Source of the DNA: Dipteris shenzhenensis
Lineage: Eukaryota > Polypodiophyta > Polypodiopsida > Gleicheniales
Direction: 5' to 3' (one strand)
Length of the DNA stretch: 64,000 nucleotides
Assembly (NCBI GenBank): GCA_047967505.1
Contig: CM106541.1
A program made the position numbers and the translations under genes. This document shows, in pieces, positions 51,373 to 61,399 of the stretch. The notes below the pieces were generated by a model, which did not search any database, was not told where the DNA came from, and saw nothing but the letters and a program-made list of their open reading frames with translations. Position 1 is the stretch's first letter. Every line of letters begins with the position of its first letter.

Positions 51373-52240
51373 CTAGAAAGTGCAGCTTGGAGGGAGAGAG
51401 CAGCTTCGATAGAGGGAGAGAGAGGGAGAAGGTATAGAGGGTGCAACTGAAGGTTGAGAGAAGCTCCAAGAGGTGCTATAGCTAGGAATGGAGGGAGAAA
51501 GAGTGGAGGGGGATGAGTAGCTGCTCCAAGAGGTGTTGTAGCTAGGAATGGAGGGAGAACGAGTAGAGGGGGATGAGTAGCCACTACAAGAGGTACTATA
51601 GCTAGGAATGGAGGAAGAAAGAGCAGAGGGGGATGAGCAGCTGTTGCTGTAGGAGGTGCTATCGCGAGGAATGGAGAGAGAATGAGCAGCTGCTACAGGA
51701 GGTGTTGGAGAGGGAGAAACACAGTGGACCAGAGCAGGAGGGGGCAGAGAAGATGCCAAATGAGTTGCTACTCCAGGAGGGGGATGGGCAGCTGCTCCAG
51801 GAGAAGAGCAGGAGGGGGATGAGCAGTTGCTCCAGGAGGTGTTGTAGCTAGGAATGGAGGGAGAAAGAGCAGAGGGGGATGAGTAGCCACTACAAGAGGT
51901 ACTATAGCTAGGAATGGAGGAAGAAAGAGCAGAGGGGGATGAGCAGCTACTGCTGTAGGAGGTGCTATCGCTAGGAATGGAGAGAGAATGAGCAGCTACT
52001 ACAGGAGGTGCTGGAGAGGGAGAAACACAATGGACCAGAGCAGAAGGGGGCAGAGAAGATGCCAAATGAGTTCCCACATTTGAAAAATGGAGGGAGAATG
52101 GAGCTGGACCAGCGAAGAGGAGGGGGCAAGCCTGTAACAAGCTGAGAGGGGGGGGAAATTCACCCAAAAGGGCCCACCACCTCTTGAATGACTTGTAGGT
52201 TTGTTTGGGGGAGGTGCATATGGGAGAAGGGTCAAGCATG
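51373..52240. repeat. Purine-rich hierarchical minisatellite
   Basis: About 870 bp built from a roughly 60-bp unit (GGGGGATGAGCAG.., AGGTG.TATAGCTAGGAATGG, GAGGGAGAAAGAGCAG..), itself part of a larger unit of about 300 bp that is repeated twice. On the minus strand no stop occurs for 288 codons, giving Ser/Pro/Tyr repeats such as SSPSALSSSIPSYSTSCSGY. Because the purine bias alone removes stops and nothing else suggests a gene, I call it a repeat. Confidence 0.85.
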
Positions 52241-52329
52241 GGTTGAGGGGGGGGGGATGGTTTGAGTGGTCCTCAGTGTAAGAGGAGTAGCCAATAGGGG
52301 CTGTTTGCAGGTCTACCCACCCTCCACCT

Positions 52330-53006
52330 CAACATGGCATTGCCCCACAAAAAGGAGCACTCCCATTGGTACATCTCAAATACCTCACTAATCCCTTAAA
52401 ATTAGGAAACACTAATTGGGGGTCCTTTGGAGACCCCAATTCTCCCTTAATGGCTTGCTTGCGCTCTGCAGGACGTCCCTTTCTTGTTCCTGACAAGTGA
52501 CGCTTGTTGTTCCAATCCACACATTGATGCAAGACATCGCAGACATACACCTATTGAATGAAGAACATGGGTATCTGTTAGTTGTTGGGGATGCTCCGTT
52601 CCACCTCTATGAATCATTGGAGAAGGATGTGGGAAAGGGTTTTGTGCTACAAGTCTGACAACTTGGGCTATGCATATTTGTTTCTAGCATTTTCGGATCG
52701 AAGAAATAAGGTGTTTCTTATGTACTCCGATGGACAAAGCCTTTGTACTTGCCAAAGAGAAAGCGGGTCGCCTTGCATGGTGTCATCATCCAATGGATCA
52801 GTGGCAAAAATACCTAACCCCTCCCTTCCCAACATCTCTCTTTGTGCCTGCAAGATAGCTTGAGCCTCGGCGTGATTTAGTTGGTCTACTAAATCAGCCT
52901 CTTGAGGCACAAAAGCAGCTTTTGAACCCTTGTGAAGTGGAGGTTCCTCTGGTTGGGAAGGATTCTGTGGGAGAATGTTCTCTACATTCTCTCCCTCCAT
53001 GCTCAT
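52330..53006 (-). CDS. Conserved-looking hypothetical, two putative exons
   Basis: Exon 1 (53,006 to about 52,668) reads MSMEGENVENILPQNPSQPE, an acidic helical stretch LVDQLNHAEAQAILQAQREM, and ends SEYIRNTLFLRSENARNKYA. A plausible AG acceptor near 52,552 opens exon 2, YVCDVLHQCVDWNNKRHLSG, RKGRPAERKQ, KDPQLVFPNFKGLVRYLRC, to about 52,330. Exon 2 has the look of a real conserved protein (basic, Trp, Cys and aromatic residues) but I do not recognise it. The splice donor of exon 1 was not fixed. It lies downstream of the kinase-like pseudogene on the same strand and may belong to the same element. Confidence 0.3.
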
Positions 53007-53415
53007 ACTTAACCCAAAATGACAACAAGATAGAATTATTTTATGACCCTAAACAATATTAAACAATTAAATTCAACATGGATACTTATTGCATCATTCA
53101 CTTATATAAACAATATTTAAACATTTATTATCGCATCATTTATCATCTCATGAAATTGTACCAATTTTAAATATACAAACTTGAATCACAAAGTGAAGAC
53201 TTGGATGATATACAAAAATAGCAATGTCATAAGTATTCATGTTCAAAAATTCATATTATAAATTGTCCAAGAAAGACTCAGTCATTTGCTGGTCTAAGTC
53301 CTTGGTTTGGACTGAGCTATATGCCGCATCTAGGAGCAATATCAAAAACCCCACAAAAATTAGCAGTGCTTGGATGTCTGTTCGCTTGTGCAGACTTTCC
53401 CTGAATCGCAAATTG

Positions 53416-55000
53416 TCATAGCCACCCAATTAGAGCTTTTGCAGGTCCAGTATTCGTCGATGGTGCACAAATGTCTAGGATCTTCAAGATGTGATGAGAC
53501 ATCTTGTGCAACGTCGAAAGGTGGGGGATTGGTGCACAGGCACTCTGAAGGGATGTGGAAAAATCTTGCACAGGAACTCCGCATAGTGTTGGGGCTATCA
53601 CTGGGTAAATTGGATAGTGCTTGCTAGTGCTCGTCGGTGTCATCATTCCCCAATCACAAATGCCCTGATACACTTCCTCGAATGACTCAGAGAAATGTAG
53701 CATAATGTTTTGCCCATGCAAATCATTATGTAGGACATTGTGTTGGTGCATGTAATGAATAGTGCGAACAAGTGCACATTTTCGCATCATCTCTGTGTCC
53801 CACCGAAGATGGTCACTTCCGTCATGTATGAGGTAGGTTAGCCATCTTTCCAAAATGATTTCCATTCCAGAACGGAAATATTATCATTGGATTATCATCA
53901 TGGACTAGACCTATAGCTCGGATGATGCCCCGATGTACGACATCGCCTAGGCATGTGGCTTCCTTCAAGGCTCTCGCCTTCCATGCAATGGTGGGCACAG
54001 AAAGCTTCAGCACATTACATGCATAAATTCTGTGCGGATCGAATGGAGCGACAAGAAGATTGCACATGCTGACGGTTCTGCGTGTGCCTGTGCCCACAAT
54101 TGCACTAGGTGTGAATTGAACATCTCGTCGCTGAAGCAGTATGGGTCGCATGGGTCTTGCCACTGGTGCACGTTCATGTATGCCATGTGATGCGGGTGGT
54201 GCTTGTGTAGGTGAGAATGAAGGTGATGGAAATTGGTTAGCTTATGTAGATAGATTGTGCATTCTTGGTGCAAGCGAGTATGAAGGAGATGGAAATTGGT
54301 CTGCGTGTGCGGTAGGAGGCACAAACGAAGATGCATAAGAAGTTGCAAAATGTGGGCGTGCATGTGATAGGAGACATGGACCAAGTGGAGGAACTGCTTG
54401 TGGATATGGAAGAACTTGGGAAAAAGGGATACGGGGGAAGACAGGATGTGGTGGATGCATTGGTGCATATGCATGGTGTGGCTGCAGTGGTGCTTGTGGT
54501 TGTGGTGTGGATGCAATGCGGCTTGTGACTGGGGGCATGGGTGCATTGATGCTTGTGGCTATGATTGTGCTTGGGGGCATGGGTGCATTGATGGATGGGA
54601 GGATGAGGTAGCTCCTTTGCCTTTGAAACCTCGCCACACGTTCTTGATGTGCGTGACCCTGGCTTCTACAACGAGACCCTCCCACTTCGTGTCACAGGAG
54701 GTGATGTCTCGATCTATTTGATCGAGGCATCATTGACTCTCCAAGGTGAAGTGGTGCATGAATTGGTTTAGATTCTATTGGAAATACATATATATATCTT
54801 TCACACAAGATCCTCACTCCACGCTGTGCCATTGTCCTAACCAAATTTTGTACACTGCTTTCACCATTGTTGAAAGTTGTCTCAATGATGTCCTGATCGA
54901 CATTCATTAAGAAGTGTACATTCTCATTTTTCAGCACCTTCCTCTGAGTCTTACTGAGATCAGGTTGCTGAAACGTCCTCTTCTCACCTGCGTGAGCCAT
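53416..55000 (-). pseudogene. Protein-kinase-like gene with Pro-rich N-terminal region, disrupted
   Basis: One minus-strand frame starts MAHAGEKRTFQQPDLSKTQR at 55,000. It passes a TGA stop near 54,693, a Pro/His-rich linker (SINAPMPP repeats) and a TAA stop near 54,240, then enters a kinase N-lobe: IVGTGTRRTV (glycine loop), YACNVLKLS (VAIK-type Lys), ALKEATCLGDVVHRGIIRAI (helix-C Glu), MIIFPFWNG (hinge). A frameshift near 53,865 leads to HYMHQHNVLHNDLHGQNIML (catalytic loop, HND for HRD, 53,712-53,734) and ICDWGM (DWG for DFG, 53,641-53,661). The C-lobe is short or lost. The catalytic Asp, the loop Asn and the metal Asp remain, so the ancestor was probably active. I cannot name the kinase family; the linkage of Pro-rich region and kinase domain is read directly from one frame. 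Confidence 0.65.
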
Positions 55001-55234
55001 CTAATATGCAATAAGCTGCAACACAAAATTCAAAAAAGAATTCGGTGCCAAGTGCGATAAGAAACTGATTAAGCCATAGCAATTAACAATGAAAGCCGTT
55101 TCAGAAATGACCCAGCTGGTATAACCTCGCAACTCAAGCTCAACTCATATAATAGACTACAGAAAATCAAAACACAAAAAATAAGCATGTAAGCTTGACT
55201 AATTGTGGTCTTCACATCTAACACTAGGTCTCAA

Positions 55235-55940
55235 TTGCAACATACAACTATCAAGGGATAGTTAGTGAGTGCTAGACTTAGTGTCTAAGAGCACATCACA
55301 TGATATGAAACTTAGACTGCATCACATAACTCTCAAGAGAGAGATGAGTGCTAGAATAAGTGTGCTTGAAAACATCTCTAAACTTAGACTGCAACACACA
55401 ACTCTCAAGGGAGAGATGAGTGCGAGAATAAGCATCTATGAAAACATCACTAAGCTTAGATTGCAACACACACCTCTCTTAAGGGACTTTGAGTGCCAGC
55501 CCAAGAGTTCCTACAAACAAAAATGTCTATATAAACTGAGACTGTAACACACAACTCTCTTAAGAGAGATGAGAGCCAACCTCGGGTAAAAAAAGATTAT
55601 TTATATTAAAATTGAAACTGCAACACACAACTCTCATAGGAGAGATGAGTGCCAGTCTCAAACATAAATCAAAACAAACATTAAAAAGACTACATTACAA
55701 AAGAAACATTAATTAACAAAAATAAACTGTGCACAGCACACAACTCTCGCAAGAGAGATGAGTGCCAGTCTACACACTAAAATACAATACAAAACAAACA
55801 TTAATTAATATAAAAAGACTGCAGCACACAACTCTCGTAAGAGAGATGAGTGCCAGTCCAAAACAAAACAAAACAAACATTAATTAATAACAAAAGACTG
55901 CAACACACATCTCTTGCAAGAGAGATGAGTATCAGTTGCA
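55235..55940. repeat. Nine-copy array of a hairpin-forming repeat
   Basis: Nine copies of a core of about 42 bp, GACTGCAACACACA-ACTCTC-N4-GAGAGATGAGTGCCAGTC, start near 55,237, 55,313, 55,386, 55,457, 55,539, 55,615, 55,727, 55,817 and 55,895. Spacing is 72-110 bp and the spacers are AT-rich and poorly conserved. Each core is a nested inverted repeat: an inner stem ACTCTC/GAGAG(T) and an outer GACTG/CAGTC. The first copy is the most degenerate. The array lies about 240 bp upstream of the kinase-like start codon. Confidence 0.88.
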
Positions 55941-57655
55941 AACAAGGGTGAGGAAGGTACGGATGAGCTGGTAGGTATTGTAAGCAAGCAGGAGGTAGCA
56001 GGGCTGGCAAGCAAGTGGCTAAGGTGGCAAGCTGGGATGATTTTTTCATGCTAGTTTCGTTAAGAAGTGAAACTTTTATATTGGCATCGAAAGTTTGTAT
56101 GCCTAATAAAAATAAATGTTTGAAACATTCGCCAGGATTTGAAACTTTTATGTGAAAATTTTTGAAGTTTCGTCAGCATTTACATATTTTACTTCAAAAT
56201 TCAAAAGAAAATATACAAAATGGTGCTATATGCTATCAATATTGTGAAACTAAAAAAAATAGCGCGATAAACTTTCACTAGCATTTTATATTAATATATA
56301 AATATACCTTTGATAAAAACATCCATGGTGGCAAGGAAGACAGGTGGCGTATGAATACCAATACTAGTTTTATTTGTACGAATAAAATTGGAAAAAACGT
56401 ATGAATCGTTTTAAATTGTAAAAAAGTGAAATTAAGCATTTTTACGAATGAAAAAAAAAAGGCCCAAATTAATGCAACTTACGTTTATAGGCTCATTTTT
56501 CTAGCTAAAGTGTATCCACATGGTTATGTTAGTTTTATAGCATTGTTACATCCTTGGCTATCTACAAAGATCCTTCTAAGGAATTACCTTATTTGTAAAC
56601 TAACATTCCTAGATAAGTTGTGTCTATGTGGTAATGCTAGTGACCTTTTCTCTATGAATATCCTTTTAATCATTCCCTTATTTATAGGATAGCTTTCCTA
56701 GATAAGGTGCATGAACATTCCCTTGTTTATAGGATAATTTTCCTAGCTAAGGTGTATGAAATGTTTATGTTAGTTTTGTAGCATTTTAACATCCTTGGCT
56801 AACCATGGGTTGCTCTAGTAGCTAGCCCTAGGCTTAGGAGAGACCTTAGAGGGTTTATTAGTCTAGGGTGGAAGGCCCTAGGGATAATATTAAGAAATAT
56901 AATTTTGCTTGTAGGTCTAAGGGGTAAAATGCATTCATGATATATTTAGTCATGGCTTGGCATGAAGGCTTGGGGCATGGGCATTCATTGTTCAGTATCT
57001 TTGGTCGTAGGCATGGTAGGCTTCCTTGTTCAGGGCGGCATGGTATAGGAATGTCTACTGGGCTATGATAGGGTAAAGGCATCAAACTTATCTGTGACCT
57101 CTATGTGCTTGGGGTGAGTTGAAAGAGCTCTATGGTTGTGTGGTGAGATTCATATGGTGATTCATGTAGTTCGACTGCTAGTCTTTAATTTGGTGAAGAT
57201 GATCATGCTAGCTAACTAGGGGAGGGAGCTATTTTGAGGATTAGCATATGCCAAAATTCAACATGTGAATTGGAGTGAAATGAGAGTGGAATAGATAGAA
57301 CTTTTTGGCTATGCAGATGGCTGCATCTTTATTTTGGTCATTGAACCTTATTCTTTGCACTTTGAAAGGAAAAAGAAGATTGTCATTTTCATCTTGATAG
57401 TGATAAGAGCCTATCATCTTCTTCCTTTCTCTTTTACTTTGTGTAAAATCTCTTATAGTATGAGGAAAGAATGGCTAGTAGGCACAACATTGGTCGTGGA
57501 TTTTATATATGTGCAACTAGTCATGATTGAGGATTCCAAAATCATTACTTCTATGCTAATCGAATTTGCAAGCTCAACTAAGGTGGAGTATGCCTGGAAT
57601 GACTGGTAGGTGCTAAGAGCATAATAGCTTGTGCAATATTAAAGTATCACGTTTA
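55941..57655. other. Non-coding interval with degenerate repeats
   Basis: No gene recognised. Between about 56,480 and 56,815 a unit with TTTATAGG.TA..TTTTCCTAGCTAAGGTG and ATGTTAGTTTTxTAGCAT..TTACATCCTTGGCTA is repeated two to four times imperfectly. The plus frame at 57,334-57,609 ends ASSTKVEYAW, faintly like a copia RNase H STxAEY motif, but nothing around it supports that. Confidence 0.5.
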
Positions 57656-57659
57656 TTCC

Positions 57660-59900
57660 AACATTTCTCACCAACCATCACTTGAAATCTCACAGCTACC
57701 CCGCCACTCTGAAGCTAATCGCAAGCCAAAACATGCTTCTACCATCAATGATATGAATTCTCCCAATGCTATCCTGAATCTTCCATAATAAAGCTCATTT
57801 GTTTGACCTTGTCTAAACAACTTTATAAATGCATCAAGCTTTGTCCACAGTTTTGCTCTCAAAGTAGCAATTCGCGGATGTGAAGCTTGATTTGTGGTGC
57901 ACTCACACAAATCTTTCTAGTACTCCCAACCTAGGGTGCTTTGAGTTGAGCCAATGTATGTTTTTCTTTATCAGCATTGTGGTTGGACAAGAACCTCCTT
58001 GCCTTTCCTCCACCCATGGGAACTTTAGCAGGAAGATTTTGTGTCTTTCCTTCCTACTTAAGCTTCACATTGCCTCCGTGAAGTCTTATTAGTGAGAGTA
58101 GTTCTTCAGCTTTTGCAATGCATTGTACAGATACTTGTTGTGGCCTCAAATTACAAGCATAAACTAGATGGAGATAGAGTAACTTATCAAGTATACGTAG
58201 TTCAGTATGCAAAGTACACACGTGTATCCACTCCAATGGAATTGGTAGAATGGGGTCCCACTTAGGATCCTTGCTGTGATGATTAGGGGCTGCACTTTGG
58301 TTACAAGAAAGGATGCCATTTTCCCACTATAGGCTTCCCTTTTGCATCTTCTGAGAGTGGGTGCATACAAGCATGTCCATTTTGCATCTACACCTGTATC
58401 ACAACCATACAAGCACTTGAGGGTCTTCAAATCACCAGCTAGATGCCATTCAACTTGAAACGTTCCATGCCCATCCACAATTAATGTTTGCCCTGCCTCT
58501 TGTCTTTGAATAATTGACGAGATGCTGGTTCTCTCCAAAACCCACTTCAATGTCTCGTGGCACTCTTTGGGGTCTCAAAGGCTACAAGCCACCATATGTC
58601 CTTCTCAGATTGGACTGAGAAACCCTACTCAACTTCCTCATCCCCTTGAGCAAAACGCAAGGCGTCGTTCATAATACAAATGCTCACTCTCTCTAGCTTG
58701 TGCTCTTTTACCATCCATTTTTATAACAAATACTAGCTTGCCATCTGTACAATGAAAGAGAAATTCAGTAAGAATATAGAAATCAGAAGAAATAAAGTTG
58801 AATGTGAAGAGGGAATTTCTCTTACCTTCTTCTCTCATCCCATAGAATTTGACCATGGCTCTCTGCAAATTCTCTACATCCACGTAAACATTATTGAAAG
58901 CATTCATCTCAAATATTTGGATGCCAGATTTCTTCTTACTCTTCCAAGTCATTGTGCCACTTAAAATCCTCCAAGCTTTTCTCTAGCACATTGGTTTGTT
59001 TCTTGATGTGCAAGCCTTACAGACCATGGTGTTGGCAATGGCATTGTAGATATCTTATACTTTTCCTCCATAGCAGACTTGAAAATTTTAAAAAACAGAG
59101 TTATAAGCTTCACGACTTACACTAGCAACATCACAAGCTCCAAGCACCTCTGCTTGGACGAGGCCCTTGAAATCCTTCATTACCTCTCTAGCAACTTGTT
59201 TACGTAGACCTTTTTGTCTAGGGTCCTTCAACACTTCCATGACATCACTTGGCTTTAAACTGCTTAGAACATATGAAGGATCACTATCATCCATTTCCAT
59301 TGTTCCCATCACATCCTCCATGAAATTCCTAAAGTAGAGTACAAATGAGTCTTAGTGGAAAGAATGCAACACCACAAATATTTTAGAGTAAGAAATTTCA
59401 TTGAAAATTTGGGGAACTAGCCTTGCAGCTCGTATTCTCTTCTTTCGGGCACCACTATTGGTTGACAATGCATCCATAGATTGCAATTGTCTTTTCCTCT
59501 CCTTCAGTCCCAAAGGTGTTCCCTTCAACTTTTGTATTCGTTCTATTGACTCCACTGATTCCTTCTCCACAGCACGTTGAACTTGGCCATAGATAGACCT
59601 TTCCAAATCTTTTTTGCTTTCAGCAAGCTTCTAGATTGATTCTTCCAATTTATGTCACTCCAAGTCCAGTGCATGTGCTTTGTCACTGAGTTCTTTGTTT
59701 TGCAAGTGGAGCTCCTGCATACTATTATGCATTGCCACAATAGTAATATTTCCCAAATGTGCAAGTTCTTCTGCTTGGGCTCTCTGCACCTTGCTTGCTT
59801 GCATAGCCAATGTCTGAGAATGGTTCAATCGATTGCAATAACCGAGCAATCCAGCATGTCCCTTGCCAACAAACCGAACAACATCATGCAATTTATGAAA
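57660..59900 (-). pseudogene. Uncharacterised transposase-like gene, heavily disrupted
   Basis: Minus-strand fragments follow one another in order. A coiled coil from 59,891 to about 59,400 lies in one frame broken by two stops (AQAEELAHLGNITIVAMHNS; RAVEKESVESIERIQKLKG). A block at 59,321-58,960 reads MEVLKDPRQKGLRKQVAREV and then, after a slip at a T run, KIFKSAMEEKYKIS..LPTPWSVRLA. Next are FEMNAFNNVYVDVENLQRAM (58,900) and DGKLVFVIKMD. The core at about 58,550-58,360 is HETLKWVLERTSISSIIQRQ and FQVEWHLAGDLKTLKCLYGC. WIHVCTLHTELRILDKLL..LHGGNV follows, and a last piece ends near 57,668. At least six frameshifts or stops are present. WHLAGDLKTLKC resembles the core of uncharacterised transposon-like proteins I have seen only as hypothetical entries; that link is from memory and unverified. 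I assign no function. Confidence 0.45.
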
Positions 59901-60139
59901 AGGAGGACTCTTTTGGGTGGCAAGGTCTAAAGGTTACAAGTTTCCATCCACCCAAAGGTCAAGATGCTTCTTCCCTTACAACCGAAGACTGTGGAGCACA
60001 ATTTGAGGAGTTCCACTATATCCCAAAGAGCATGTGCTTGCATATTCTGCCTCCAGTTGTAGGTTCACATGGTACTTGTTGGATATGTTCTCAAATGGTG
60101 CCATGAGTACTCAAAGAGAGGTATCAGTGATGCATGCTA

Positions 60140-60520
60140 AAATGTAGGGGAGAGCTGGCAAAGATGGAGCAATGAGAGGGAGAGAGTAGCAAGGAAGAGG
60201 GAGGAGGAGAAGCAGATGAGGGCAAGAGGAAGAGGAGGAGGAGAGTAGGGCGATAGGTGTAGAAGGGAGGGAAGGAGCTGCTATAGAAGGGAGGAGGAGG
60301 GGAGAGATACTACAAGAGGGAGGAGGAGGGGAGAGATTTTGCAGGATGGAGGAGCAGAGGAGAGGGATCCTGGGCGGCTAGAGAAGGAGGGGAGAGGAAG
60401 GAGGGAGGAGGGGCCAAAAGGAGGAGGAGGAGGGGAGAGGGAGGAGGGAGGAGGAGGAGCAAGACGGAGGAGGGGAGAGGAGGAGGGAGGGAAATTCATG
60501 GAGAGACAAGTTATGAAGTC
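60140..60520. repeat. Purine-rich minisatellite (GGA/GAGG)
   Basis: About 380 bp of almost pure purine on the plus strand, with imperfect tandem units such as AGAGGGAGGAGGAGGGGAGA repeated several times. Its composition resembles the blocks at 46.04-46.27 and 51.4-52.2 kb. Open frames here on both strands are compositional. Confidence 0.85.
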
Positions 60521-60989
60521 CACCCTATAATAAGATAAAGTGGTAGTCTTCATCCAGCAAGAAGGTAAAGCGAGTGTGCTTGCCTGATGAAACTATCCAT
60601 GGAGCGGAAGTGTTGAGTTTCTAGGCAATTCATGAAGAGCCAAGTTATGGATCTCCACCCAATAAGAAGGCAAAATATAAGAAGCAAATGAGCTCATTTG
60701 AAAATTTCCTTGAGCATATAAGGATGAAAAAATCTACCACTACTAAAATAGGCATGTGTAACCACCATGATGGCTATAATGATGGGGACAAACAAAGAGT
60801 TGAATTAGATGCACAAAAAATTCAAGGATATAGCAATGATGTTGGACAATCAATGAGTTCTTCTTAAACAAGTATAGTCACTATTTTCCTTGCGGATGAC
60901 CTTCCTTACATTGTGGATAGCTAGAAAAAGTTTATAGTTTAGTTCAGCAAGGGACATACTGATGAAGTCCACATTGGTTTTGTCTATAG

Positions 60990-61120
60990 ATTCTTTTTTG
61001 TGCTTTTGTGTGCTTTTATGTGCTTCGAGGCTTGCTTTTATGTGCTTTTATGAGCTTTCAGGTGTGCTTTTATGTTCTTGCATGTGTTTTTTTGTGCTTT
61101 TATGTGTGCTTTTTTGTATT
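60990..61120 (+). repeat. T-rich repeat, unit TGTGCTTTTA
   Basis: About ten imperfect copies of a 10-14-bp unit TG(TG)CTTTTATG. No coding significance is seen. Confidence 0.7.
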
Positions 61121-61147
61121 AAGTGCATAATGTGGATAAATGTAGTT

Positions 61148-61350
61148 TAAGTGGTTAGAATTGATTAAGTGATTTAATGTGAATTAAATGGTTTAAGTGA
61201 TATAAGTGAATGAAGTGGTTTAAGTGGACTAAGTGGTTTAAGTGGTATAAGTGGGTTAAGTGGACTAAGTGGTTTAAGTGGTATAAGTGAATGAAGTGGT
61301 TTAAGTGGACTAAGTGGTTTAAGTGGTTTAAGTGAGCTACGTGGTTTAAG
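61148..61350 (+). repeat. 9-bp minisatellite NNTAAGTGG
   Basis: About twenty tandem 9-mers of the form TTTAAGTGG, ACTAAGTGG or TATAAGTGG, sometimes with AATGAAGTGG interruptions, arranged in a higher-order block of about 50-60 bp that is itself repeated. The minus strand in one frame reads tripeptides x-His-Leu (NHL, VHL, YHL). This is chance translation of a 9-bp period. Confidence 0.88.
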
Positions 61351-61399
61351 TACAAACCAAGGGGGGAGATAAAATACAAAAACTTTAGTCATGGGAGAT

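Noticed and set aside
51373-52239. 288-codon minus-strand ORF as a gene
   Set aside because: It is a translation of a purine-rich minisatellite with no non-repetitive domain; lack of stops follows from composition.
55235-55940. Hairpin array as a CRISPR array
   Set aside because: Spacing varies from 72 to 110 bp, spacers are AT-rich and partly similar to each other, and the setting is a plant nuclear genome with no cas genes.
57334-57609. copia RNase H remnant (ASSTKVEYAW)
   Set aside because: Only one short resemblance to STxAEY; flanking sequence gives no RT or RNase H motif in any frame.
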